Positions 35,969 through 44,294 of a stretch of 64,000 nt of DNA are shown in pieces. The notes under the pieces were generated by a model, which worked only from the letters and a program-made list of their open reading frames with translations, searched no databases and had not been told where the DNA came from. Both the position numbers and the translations under genes were made by a program. This stretch comes from Blastocatellia bacterium. GTDB lineage: Bacteria; Acidobacteriota; Blastocatellia; Pyrinomonadales; Pyrinomonadaceae. The stretch covers positions 62,001-126,000 of the forward strand of contig PMSM01000009.1 in NCBI GenBank assembly GCA_003168335.1, in the 5' to 3' direction. Each line of letters opens with the position of its first letter. Within the stretch, counting starts at the first letter, position 1.

Positions 35969-36475
35969 TCAGACTCTCAACGCCTGTCCGGGCTTTATCG
36001 TTTCGAGCTTGTCCACCAAGAGTTCACCGTCAGGTGTAAGCGTGATCGCAAAGTGAGGGAGCGATCGGGGCGCCGGACCTTCAACCTTGGTACCATCACT
36101 TTTGAATTTGCTTCCGTGGCACGGACAAGCGATCAGATTTGCTTCCGGCTTCCACTGTGTATTGCAACCCAAGTGAGTGCAGACCGCTGATACTGCATAA
36201 AAGCCATCTGCGGTGCGCACGATATAGACCTGCTGATCGGGCATATAGGTAACCGAATCCAGTGGATAGAGATCTGGTGTACCGGCGCGAAAATTCATGG
36301 ACGGCTCGAACAAAGCATTCGGCAAGAGGTATCGATAAGTCACAACCAGGGCGCCGAGTCCGGCAATACCAAACGCGCCCGCCGCAATTGCGTTGAAGAA
36401 ATCACGGCGTCCGATTTCTCCACGCCCAGATTCCTCTGGCCTTCCGGCTATAGTTGTCGCCAGAACGTCACTCAT
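35969..36475 (-). CDS. Rieske 2Fe-2S protein, cluster 2
   Basis: 168 residues from the ATG at 36475, which overlaps the flavoprotein stop (ATGA). N-terminal GRRDFFNAIAAGAFGIAGLG looks like a twin-arginine-type or membrane-anchor segment, although only RR-D-F-F is seen, not a full Tat motif. Cluster ligands are CTHLGC and CPCHGSKF. It closes with EGPAPRSLPHF, the usual Rieske end. Confidence 0.94.
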   Translation of the reverse strand: MSDVLATTIAGRPEESGRGEIGRRDFFNAIAAGAFGIAGLGALVVTYRYLLPNALFEPSMNFRAGTPDLYPLDSVTYMPDQQVYIVRTADGFYAVSAVCTHLGCNTQWKPEANLIACPCHGSKFKSDGTKVEGPAPRSLPHFAITLTPDGELLVDKLETIKPGQALRV

Positions 36476-38421
36476 ACCGCTCGCACCTCCAGCAACGATT
36501 GGTTTGGGTCTCGATCGAACACCTGAAACGCTTCCATCGTAATTGTGTGGGCGGGACAGCGAACGGCGCAGAGTCCACAACGGATGCAAATCGTTTCGTC
36601 CTTTAACATCATCGAGCCATGAGTCGCCGGCAGGTCCGTCGGGTGCAGGTGTTGCAGACTCGTCTTATGAAATTGAGCCTCACTAACAAGTTGCGCTTTT
36701 ACTTCCTCCGAAATTGTTAATTGGCTGAGAGGTATCAGTTGCAGGCAATTCTCCGGACAGACATCCACACACCCGCCGCACAAAATACATTCCGTTCCTG
36801 TCGACTCATTACCTTCAAAGATCGTGTTGATCCAACATTGCAGGCAACGGGTGGCCTCGCGACGCGCTTCGTCTTCCGTGTAGCCTGCTTCCACTTCTAC
36901 CACTCCGGTCCGCCGGTCAATCGGAATTACCGGAACTGCAAGCCGAGAGTACTCGTCGTAGGATTCGGCCATCTGGTGATGATCGAGAACTGTGATTTGC
37001 ACAAACCGCGGCCGCGGTTTCCATTCTCCTCCTCGCAGATAGTGATCGATGTTTTCTGCCGCCTTTTTGCCGTCAGCAACCGCACTGATGATCAGACGCG
37101 GACCAAAGGCAATATCCCCGGCGGCGAAGACTCCGGGCACGCTGCTCATCAGCGTGTCTTCATCTATCTTGATCGTGCCCTGGCGAGTAATCTCAATCTC
37201 ATCAGCCTGAGTAAGAAAAGAAAGATCGGATGCCTGACCGATGGCTAGAATGACGGTATCGCAGTCGATCACTGCTTCTGTCCCCTGTTCGAACGTAGGA
37301 TTGAAACGGTGGTCCGAGTCGAAAACCGAGGTGCAGCGAATTGTCTCGACTCCGGTCACTTTGCCGTCTCTGCCGAGGAACCCTTGCGGGCCCAGCGAAG
37401 GATGCAGCTTCAACCCTTCCAGCTGGCCCTCCTCGATTTCTTCCCCGAAAGCGGGCATTTCTGCGCGCGACTCCAGACAGATCAGGTGGACTTCGCGCGC
37501 GCCGAGGCGCAAGGCAGCGCGCGAAACATCCATCATCTCTTTCATTGCCACCTGTTGCGCACCGGCGCTTAAGCTCTCTGGCAATTCCTGGGTGGTAAGG
37601 TCTTCGAGCATCAAGCGCTGCTGCTCACGCAGGGCAGAGCGCGCCACGTCGATGGCCACATTGCCGCCGCCGATCACAACTACTTTTTGACCGATCGAAA
37701 AGCGATAGCCAAGATTGACGTTCAACAGAAAATCTATGCCTTTGATTACGCCATCAAGCTCGTGGCCCGGCACCGTCAGGTCACGGCTCCGATGCAGACC
37801 GAGCGCCAGCAGAACAGCCTTGAAACCCTGAGCGCGGAGATCTGTAAGCGAAAAATCCCGGCCCAGGCGGGCGTTAAGTTTAAGCGTGATACCCAGGTCC
37901 AGGATTTCCCGAATTTGCGCGTTCAGCACATCACGCGGCAAACGATACTCAGGAATACCCAGATGGAGCATGCCACCGGGAATCGGGGCGGCATCGAAAA
38001 TCGTTACTGGGTAACCCAGCAAAGCCAGATCGTGTGCGGCGGCGAGTCCGGCCGGTCCGGAACCAATTATCGCCACCTGGTCCGGGCGTGAAACTGAAGG
38101 CTTGTCGGGAAATACGTCGATGGGGTTACGCGACTCTGGTCCGTAACGCTCTGTCAGAAAGCGTTTGAGGGCGCGAATGGAGATCGGCGCGTCAAGTTGG
38201 CCGCGCCGACAGTCGGTTTCACACGGATGCCCGCAGACCCGGCCACAGATAGAAGCCAGTGGGTTGGGCCGGCGGGCATAACGGTACGCCTCTTCGTAGC
38301 GCCCTTCCGCGATCAAGGCGACGTAGCGTCCGGCTTCCGTGTGAACAGGGCAGGCCTGCATACACGGGAAGTTAGACTCCAGCCATTCGAGATCGACGAG
38401 TTTTGAGTGTGATCGCTCCAC
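36472..38421 (-). CDS. Fe-S flavoprotein oxidoreductase, GltD-like with extra ferredoxin domain
   Basis: 649 residues. An N-terminal GltD-type 4Fe-4S region has CMQACPVHTEAG and ICGRVCGHPCETDCRRG (about 20-72). Then the FAD motif IGSGPAGLAAAHDL, GGMLHLGIPEYRLPRDVL, and an NAD(P)H-site GGGNVAIDVARSALR. At the C-terminus two more 4Fe-4S sites follow, CILCGGCVDVCPENC and CIRCGLCAVRCP. Known relatives move electrons between NAD(P)H and ferredoxin-like centres. Here it is fused by overlap to a Rieske/cyt b operon instead of a glutamate synthase large subunit, so it probably links NAD(P)H to the quinone/cytochrome chain. No export signal, so it should face the cytoplasm. Partner and direction are inference. 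Confidence 0.88.
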   Translation of the reverse strand: MERSHSKLVDLEWLESNFPCMQACPVHTEAGRYVALIAEGRYEEAYRYARRPNPLASICGRVCGHPCETDCRRGQLDAPISIRALKRFLTERYGPESRNPIDVFPDKPSVSRPDQVAIIGSGPAGLAAAHDLALLGYPVTIFDAAPIPGGMLHLGIPEYRLPRDVLNAQIREILDLGITLKLNARLGRDFSLTDLRAQGFKAVLLALGLHRSRDLTVPGHELDGVIKGIDFLLNVNLGYRFSIGQKVVVIGGGNVAIDVARSALREQQRLMLEDLTTQELPESLSAGAQQVAMKEMMDVSRAALRLGAREVHLICLESRAEMPAFGEEIEEGQLEGLKLHPSLGPQGFLGRDGKVTGVETIRCTSVFDSDHRFNPTFEQGTEAVIDCDTVILAIGQASDLSFLTQADEIEITRQGTIKIDEDTLMSSVPGVFAAGDIAFGPRLIISAVADGKKAAENIDHYLRGGEWKPRPRFVQITVLDHHQMAESYDEYSRLAVPVIPIDRRTGVVEVEAGYTEDEARREATRCLQCWINTIFEGNESTGTECILCGGCVDVCPENCLQLIPLSQLTISEEVKAQLVSEAQFHKTSLQHLHPTDLPATHGSMMLKDETICIRCGLCAVRCPAHTITMEAFQVFDRDPNQSLLEVRAV

Positions 38422-38509
38422 GCGCTGCTCGCTTTCTTAGAGGCAGACGAATGACGTTGTTCAGGGTCCAAAACTGAACGAGTTAGCCGAACGCTTTAAC
38501 GATGCACGG

Positions 38510-39091
38510 TCAGAACTCGACGTTAGTAGTTCCGCCGCCGACATCGACGTCTTTCGATTTGGACGCGCCACCCATGGTCCTGAGCGTCACATGGCCCTGC
38601 GGGACACCTCTGATCACAAAACTCCCATCAGCTTTGGTTTGAGCGTAAAAAGGTGTCGGTACCACATATATGAGTCCCGACATTTCTGGGTGGACATTGC
38701 AGAACAATGTCACCACTCCCGCGTCCCAAAACGCGAAGGATTTCGTTTCGCCTTGTGGCCAAGTGCCCAAATTATTTGGCTTGGGGGATTTCCAGTAAAC
38801 GTTGTGGCCGACCGCATCGCTGTTTAGGAAGTCGACAGTGGTCCCTCTCAGCACGATGAGAGAGTGGGGAATGAACTTCATCCCCCTCTGATCGATTTTG
38901 ACGTGCTTGCCCTCGCCCTTATAGTCCTGGCCCTTGATCCAATCGACGTAAACGAGGGTCCCGGCGCGGACGCCGCTTACCTTGCCCTGGATCTCCTGAG
39001 CCATGCTGACGCTGGCTAACGCCGCTACAATTACCAGGAATTCAAGAACGGATACGACGGACAGTAGCGGTTTATGAAGTAACGATTTCAT
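38510..39091 (-). CDS. Exported cupredoxin-like copper protein
   Basis: 193 residues from the ATG at 39091, set by a strong ribosome site (AAAGGAG). Signal peptide ends near SMAQE. The type-1 copper ligands are His96 (AVGHNVYW), Cys131, His134 and Met137 (FCNVHPEMSG). A short regulatory-like tail follows (DGSFVIRGVPQG). It lies between the porin-cytochrome and the flavoprotein, which suggests a periplasmic shuttle between outer and inner membrane. That role is inferred from position. Its counterpart in complex 1 is the lipoprotein at 1499-2374. Confidence 0.82.
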   Translation of the reverse strand: MKSLLHKPLLSVVSVLEFLVIVAALASVSMAQEIQGKVSGVRAGTLVYVDWIKGQDYKGEGKHVKIDQRGMKFIPHSLIVLRGTTVDFLNSDAVGHNVYWKSPKPNNLGTWPQGETKSFAFWDAGVVTLFCNVHPEMSGLIYVVPTPFYAQTKADGSFVIRGVPQGHVTLRTMGGASKSKDVDVGGGTTNVEF

Positions 39092-39155
39092 TGCGATGAT
39101 TCTCCTTTCAAGAGAGCACATGTTTAGTTCCGGGGGACCGGCGTTAGTCCGTAAA

Positions 39156-40583
39156 TTAGAAGACGTAGTCGAGCCCGAATACGAAGCCGTTGGCCCGGAA
39201 ACGTCCCGACGGATCCACCTGTTGCTGCCAGCGCCGCTGATACTCGAAGACCGCTTTGATATTGCCGCGGATAAGTATCTGGACGCCTGGCGAAAAACGG
39301 TTGCGCGTGTTGTGTACAGAAGCGCCGTTCAGAAAATCTGTGGGTGAGTTCACGACGTCGTATCTCATGATTCCGATCACCCACGGATAAAACCAATATT
39401 GCGCCTGGGCGAACCCTCCGGTGAACGTGACCGGGGTCCCTTTCTCCACCAGCCCAGTCGTGTCGTTAGGGATCAGGTTTTGATCACGCCCGTGCATCCC
39501 GAGCCCATAGACTTCGAACTTGCGATACTTGAAACGAAAGTCGCCGCCGGCGCGGTAGAAAGGCTCACGGATGGTTCCAAATCCCGGAAAGAGTGTGCCG
39601 TCGAGATTAAGTTCGTTGCGGCCGTAGTAGTAAAAAGCTCCCACCCGAAGCGACGTATGATCGCGCGGTCCAGCAGCGCTGGCGGCCTGCACGTCTTTGC
39701 GGTTCTTTGGGTCGCGCTCTAAATTGAACCGCTGAGCCACGCGCACGTAGATGTCCTTTGAGTTGCGCATGGTCGCGGTACTATTCGTTCCATTGACCAA
39801 AGCAACAGACCAATTGAAATTCCCGTCGTTCGGGTAACCCCCGATTTCAATACCACGCTGGGGCGCGCCAAACATGAACGGATTGTTGGTGGTGCCCAGC
39901 CCTCCGGCGACGCTGGCTTGATCGTAGATATCGTAACTGGTCGGATTTATGCTGCGCGCTTGCGTGAAAGGCAAATCCAATTCGAATTGCCCAAAGCGGA
40001 GGTTGAGGGCATCCTTCGGCAAGCCGAGGTGGTGGCCCAGATCGTTTACCTTCAGATAGCCGTCGCCCAATCCGCCATCAGCTCCCGACCCACCTGTTGA
40101 GATGTCGTCGTCTACCCAGAAGGAGAGGTTCTGTCCGAAGCTGCCGGCGGCAATGATCGTGAACGTATTTGGCTGGAATAGATCTGTCCGCGGGACAACG
40201 CCTGCCGACAGTGGTTGCTTGTTGTTGTAGACAGCGAATCCCGAATAGCGAAAGGATATGGGAATCGTTCCCGGGATCTCGCCTGGGTAAATGACTTTGG
40301 GAAAGTTCTCGCGTTGGGCCTCGGCTCCCAACATTACTGGCGGCTCTTTGACAAAAGTCTCGTCGTCCTTGGGAAACTTGAAGCCGTTCTTCTTGAACGC
40401 TTCGCCGAAATCATTCAGCTCGGGAGGATTGCTGTGACAAGTCTGGCAAGAAGTTTGGTACTTCCGAGCAAATGCCGGAATGGCAAAGGCCTTTGGTGCC
40501 GGCTTCAGCAGTATGAACAGGAGCAATGGAGCACCGGTGAGGATGAAGGCTTTAACCAAATTAGTGCTTCGCTTATGAAACAT
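39156..40583 (-). CDS. Fused monoheme cytochrome-porin, Cyc2-like outer-membrane protein
   Basis: 475 residues. A signal peptide (about 1-34) is followed by a short heme domain with CQTCH at 46-50 in the context SNPPELNDFGEAFKKNGF. The remainder (about 100-475) has alternating polar and aromatic strands typical of an outer-membrane barrel and ends in Phe (LDYVF). A single heme N-terminal to a barrel is the design of Cyc2-type iron oxidases, and the sequence after the heme site resembles theirs as I recall it. Other non-iron porins share this N-terminus, so Fe(II) oxidation is a hypothesis. It is preceded by an AAAGGAG ribosome site and a palindrome at 40631-40650. Confidence 0.72.
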   Translation of the reverse strand: MFHKRSTNLVKAFILTGAPLLLFILLKPAPKAFAIPAFARKYQTSCQTCHSNPPELNDFGEAFKKNGFKFPKDDETFVKEPPVMLGAEAQRENFPKVIYPGEIPGTIPISFRYSGFAVYNNKQPLSAGVVPRTDLFQPNTFTIIAAGSFGQNLSFWVDDDISTGGSGADGGLGDGYLKVNDLGHHLGLPKDALNLRFGQFELDLPFTQARSINPTSYDIYDQASVAGGLGTTNNPFMFGAPQRGIEIGGYPNDGNFNWSVALVNGTNSTATMRNSKDIYVRVAQRFNLERDPKNRKDVQAASAAGPRDHTSLRVGAFYYYGRNELNLDGTLFPGFGTIREPFYRAGGDFRFKYRKFEVYGLGMHGRDQNLIPNDTTGLVEKGTPVTFTGGFAQAQYWFYPWVIGIMRYDVVNSPTDFLNGASVHNTRNRFSPGVQILIRGNIKAVFEYQRRWQQQVDPSGRFRANGFVFGLDYVF

Positions 40584-40933
40584 CTGAGAAGTCTCCTTTC
40601 GTCACTTGCCGACCAGGAAGTTGGCTGCCTATGCGTCAACTCCGACGCATCAGAAATTCAGTCAACGGAGTGAAGTAAAACGACTGGCAGCCGAGTACTA
40701 ATCAATTTGCGCGCCGCAAAGCGGTTGGCGACCGTGGCCTCGCCTTAATTATCAGTGAATCAAAAGGTTAACGGGATACTGACCGTTCAGTAAAAAAGCT
40801 TGAGATAGGGCGATCTGTTTACCTGGGTATACAGCGAGAGACTGAGACTAACGAGATCTCTTAGGAAATCCGGGAAAATGCAGGTGTGCGCAATGGAAAC
40901 AGTGGGACTAGGTGCCTCGACTCACCGACACTG
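40584..40933. other. 350-bp leader between the response regulator and the porin-cytochrome
   Basis: Contains the porin ribosome site, the palindrome at 40631-40650 and otherwise AT-richer sequence without open frames of note. I looked on the minus strand for a sigma-54 promoter (TGGCAC-N5-TTGC type) and found no convincing match. A promoter is expected here, since the downstream cluster starts after this gap. Confidence 0.4.
40631..40650. promoter_or_regulatory. Candidate operator palindrome upstream of the porin-cytochrome
   Basis: Perfect 7-bp inverted repeat, ATGCGTC and GACGCAT, with a 6-base spacer, located 48-67 bases before the porin ATG. The shape resembles binding sites of NtrC-type dimeric activators, and such a regulator is encoded directly upstream. 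The link to that regulator is inference. Confidence 0.4.
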
Positions 40934-42301
40934 TCAACGAAACTGGCCAAGATCGAAGCTGAATCTCTTGGCGAGACGATAGATGGTCTTGCGAGAGAGC
41001 TTGGCCTCGGCGGCGGCCTTAGAGATATTGCCGTGGTGCTTTCTGAGCAAGTCCTCCAGAAAAGGCTTCTCGACGTTCTCGGCCTCTTTATCACGGACCT
41101 CAAGAAACGATAGTTCCGCGCAAGAACCAGGCTGCATGTATTCCGGGAGATCACAAAGCCCAATAGATTTACTCTCCGCCATCAAGACAGCATGTTGGAT
41201 GACATTCTGAAGCTCGCGGACATTTCCTGGCCACTCATAGACCGAGAAAAGCTTGCTTACCTCAGAACAAACTTCGGGCGGCGTGAGCTGATACTCCTGG
41301 CAGTAGTAACTCAAGAAGTGGTTGGCCAAAATTGGAATGTCATTCTGGCGATCTCGGAGCGGAGGCAAACTCACGGTTACTGCGTTCAACCGGTAGTATA
41401 ATTCCTGGCGAAATTTGCTTGCGACAATCTCATTCCGCAGATTGCGGCTCGTAGCTGAGATGACTCGAATGTCCACCAGGATCTGACGTTCGCTTCCCAG
41501 CCTCCGAAATTCGCGCTCTTGCAACACCCGCAGAAGCTTGGCCTGAAGCGCAAAGGAGAGTTCGCCGATTTCATCCAGGAAGAGCGTTCCCGTATGAGCC
41601 AGCTCCAACTGGCCTCGTTTAAGCCGATCGGCGCCGGTGAATGCGCCTTTTTCGTGCCCGAAGAGTTCACTCTCCAGCAAATTCTCCGGTAAAGCGGCAC
41701 AATCGACTGCCAGGAATGGCATATCTCGGCGAAAACTGTGCGCATGAATAGTACGCGCCACCAAATCCTTGCCGGTACCGGTCTCCCCCTGGATCAAAAT
41801 ATTCGCATTCGTACGAACGACTTTTTGGAGCGTGCCAGAGAGTTTCTGCATTGCCTCACTCGTACCCAGGATCTTGTCAAACCCAAGGTCGTTAGTTGGC
41901 TGTTCGCGCAGATTGAACTTTTCCTCCAGCAGTTGTTTTTGTCGCAAACTCTGCTCAACCGCAGAACGGAGCTGATCGGCAGTGAAGGGCTTGGCCAGGT
42001 AGTCAAAAACACCACGCTTTACGGCTTCAACGGCTGTTTGAATCGTCGCGTAGGCGGTGAACATAAGGATCATCAGCGTGGGATCGGCTTGCCGCGCCAG
42101 GCTTACCGTTTCCAAGCCGCTCAGGCCGGGCATTAGCATGTCCACCAGGAACAGATCATAGTGTCTGGATTTCAGGAGGTTCAGCGCTGAGTCACCATCG
42201 GGTGCTGTCGTGACTTCATGACCGTCGTGCTCGAGGATTTTTCGGCACGTGCGCAGGATCGCCTGGTCATCGTCCGCCACTAGAATTCGTGTCGCGTGCA
42301 T
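40934..42301 (-). CDS. Sigma-54-dependent response regulator (NtrC family)
   Basis: 455 residues from the ATG at 42301, two bases after the kinase stop (TGAAATG). Receiver domain with phospho-acceptor Asp54 (LFLVDMLMPG); AAA+ domain with Walker A GETGTGKD, the sigma-54 contact loop GAFTGA, and FLDEIGELS; C-terminal Fis-type helix-turn-helix ISKAAAEAKLSRKTIYRLAK. It would activate RNA polymerase holding sigma-54 when phosphorylated. The cluster downstream on the same strand is the likely target. Confidence 0.95.
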   Translation of the reverse strand: MHATRILVADDDQAILRTCRKILEHDGHEVTTAPDGDSALNLLKSRHYDLFLVDMLMPGLSGLETVSLARQADPTLMILMFTAYATIQTAVEAVKRGVFDYLAKPFTADQLRSAVEQSLRQKQLLEEKFNLREQPTNDLGFDKILGTSEAMQKLSGTLQKVVRTNANILIQGETGTGKDLVARTIHAHSFRRDMPFLAVDCAALPENLLESELFGHEKGAFTGADRLKRGQLELAHTGTLFLDEIGELSFALQAKLLRVLQEREFRRLGSERQILVDIRVISATSRNLRNEIVASKFRQELYYRLNAVTVSLPPLRDRQNDIPILANHFLSYYCQEYQLTPPEVCSEVSKLFSVYEWPGNVRELQNVIQHAVLMAESKSIGLCDLPEYMQPGSCAELSFLEVRDKEAENVEKPFLEDLLRKHHGNISKAAAEAKLSRKTIYRLAKRFSFDLGQFR

Positions 42302-42302
42302 T

Positions 42303-44294
42303 TCAGCCCTCAGTCGGTAGGACAATTGTGAACTTGGTGCCCCGGCCAAGCTGACTCTCTATAGTAATCGTTCCTTGATGCTCTTTGACAATGCCGTGGA
42401 CGAGCGACAGCCCTAAACCCGTACCTTTGCCTACTTCCTTGGTGGTGAAAAACGGATCGAAGACTCGATCCATGTGGTCTTCCCGGACACCCGTTCCAGT
42501 ATCAGCAATCTCCAGTCGTACCCGCTTGCGCATTCGGTCTTCCCAGAAAACACCTATGCTCAAAACCCCGCCTCGCGGCATTGCGTCGATGGCATTGCGG
42601 TAGAGATTCTCCAGCGCGCGGACCAGGCTATCTTCGTCGCCTCGCACGCGTATCATCTCTCGCGGGAGGTCCTTTTCCACCGAGATCCTGTTGGCAGTCA
42701 GCAAATCATCGACTAACCGCAAGCTAAGATTAATAACGCGATCAAGCGGAATTGGCTTCATCTCTAATATTTGTGGACGAGAGAACTCGAGCAACGAGGT
42801 AGTGATTCGGGCGATACGTTGGGCCTGAGTCATCACCTCCCTCAAATCTTCCGGGTCGACGGCAACCGGTTTTCCGGCGTTTTGCGATACCCAGAAGCTC
42901 GACAAACTAAGGATCGTAGTCGCTGGGTTGTTGATCTCGTGGGCCACGCCCGCGGCCAGTTCCCCGACCGCTGCAAGTTTGGAAGATTGGTAGAGTTGCT
43001 TCTGGGCCTTTTCGATCTCTCCGGTTTGTTCTCGAATCTTCGCGCTCGCGCCCCGCACCACCAATCCAATCATCAGAGTAGAAAGAGCAACCGTTGCCGT
43101 AAAGAGCGAAAAGATAAGAACAATCTGTCGCCGTATATGCTGGTCAAGAAATTCGCGACTGCCATAAAACGCAACTTTCCCGGTTGAAGTTGTTTTCAGA
43201 GGAAGCTCATGAATGAGGAAGTACTCCTCTGGGTCGAGTCGGATTGATGGTGAGACTGACTGCAGGCTGCGGGGCGCGGAAACTTCTCCGTTGTCAGCAA
43301 TTTGTAAGGTGACGATCTGGTTATCAGCGGAAATGCGAACGATCTTCAATTCAGGCAGGTTGTCAAACTCACCGATTGCCTTTGGCAGATCCTCTCGAGC
43401 AACGATGGCAGCCAAAGGCTCGTTTTGTTGTCTAAGGCTGTCTACATTTTGGCGCACAAGCTCCGCCAGTTGATCGGCGCGTCCACGAATGCTCGCGAAG
43501 TAGTCCGCCTTTTCGCTCTGGGTGATCACCAGCAGCATAAGGCTGGCCAGGAGGATAAATGTGATCTGTAGCCGCACAAACACTTTGTCGGACAAGTTTC
43601 GACTGGTTTCACCAATCGCCAGGGCACAGGTAAATAAGGAGAACGACCACGCAAACTGTTCCAAGTTCCAGAGGATGAGGGACGTGTTATCTCCCCAATT
43701 CAACGAAGAGACAAAGTGAAGCGAAGCAGCCGCGAAAACCAGAGCCAGAGCGCCGGCAGCATAGCGCCGGCCGCCGAGGGGGCTGCGATAAACATGAACA
43801 AGAGTGAAAGCTATCAGGACCACGTTCGCCAAATCCAAGAACATCATCAGTTTCGGAGTGAGATTGCCGAGCGAACCGGACAGAAAGAGCAAAGCGGGAA
43901 GCGAGAGCAGCAACAAGAAGAGCAGCCATTGACCGGGTATTAGTACTCTTGACTGGCGCAGCCTTGGAAATGGATATGCGCTGGCCGCCAACAGGAGCCA
44001 CGCACCCGCCTGAAACATGTGAAACACTGATTCGAAGGATGCTACCGGCAGTCGGTAGCGAAAGAAAATAAAAGCACCGGAAGAAAGTGCCTTCGTGGCG
44101 AAAGATGCGCCCAGGGAGGAAAATGCAAGAAGAAGGAGGAGCTGATTTCGGACGGGAATCGTCTTTGTCTGCGCCCGCCATGCCCTCAAGATCACCAGGA
44201 CGATAATCCCGCACAAGAGCACATCGAACAGATTGAATATGAACCTGTTCTCAAATGTTCGCGAGAAAAGCTCTAGTTTTCCCAGAGGCTCCAT
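42303..44294 (-). CDS. Membrane sensor histidine kinase (NtrB-like output)
   Basis: 663 residues. About eight transmembrane helices in the N-terminal 250 residues form an unassigned membrane sensor, then a periplasmic or membrane-proximal segment (about 260-385) and another helix (about 388-408). The output has a coiled coil, HisKA with the phospho-His in ELAAGVAHEINNPATTI, and HATPase_c with N (ALENLYRNAIDAM), G1 (IADTGTGV) and G2 (GKGTGLGLSLVHGIV) boxes. It is paired with the downstream sigma-54 regulator. The signal sensed is unknown; quinone or redox state is a natural guess given the neighbours. Confidence 0.93.
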   Translation of the reverse strand: MEPLGKLELFSRTFENRFIFNLFDVLLCGIIVLVILRAWRAQTKTIPVRNQLLLLLAFSSLGASFATKALSSGAFIFFRYRLPVASFESVFHMFQAGAWLLLAASAYPFPRLRQSRVLIPGQWLLFLLLLSLPALLFLSGSLGNLTPKLMMFLDLANVVLIAFTLVHVYRSPLGGRRYAAGALALVFAAASLHFVSSLNWGDNTSLILWNLEQFAWSFSLFTCALAIGETSRNLSDKVFVRLQITFILLASLMLLVITQSEKADYFASIRGRADQLAELVRQNVDSLRQQNEPLAAIVAREDLPKAIGEFDNLPELKIVRISADNQIVTLQIADNGEVSAPRSLQSVSPSIRLDPEEYFLIHELPLKTTSTGKVAFYGSREFLDQHIRRQIVLIFSLFTATVALSTLMIGLVVRGASAKIREQTGEIEKAQKQLYQSSKLAAVGELAAGVAHEINNPATTILSLSSFWVSQNAGKPVAVDPEDLREVMTQAQRIARITTSLLEFSRPQILEMKPIPLDRVINLSLRLVDDLLTANRISVEKDLPREMIRVRGDEDSLVRALENLYRNAIDAMPRGGVLSIGVFWEDRMRKRVRLEIADTGTGVREDHMDRVFDPFFTTKEVGKGTGLGLSLVHGIVKEHQGTITIESQLGRGTKFTIVLPTEG

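Noticed and set aside
40584-40933. Sigma-54 promoter for the porin-cytochrome gene
   Set aside because: Scanned for GC and GG at the -12/-24 spacing on the minus strand; no site matched well enough to report.
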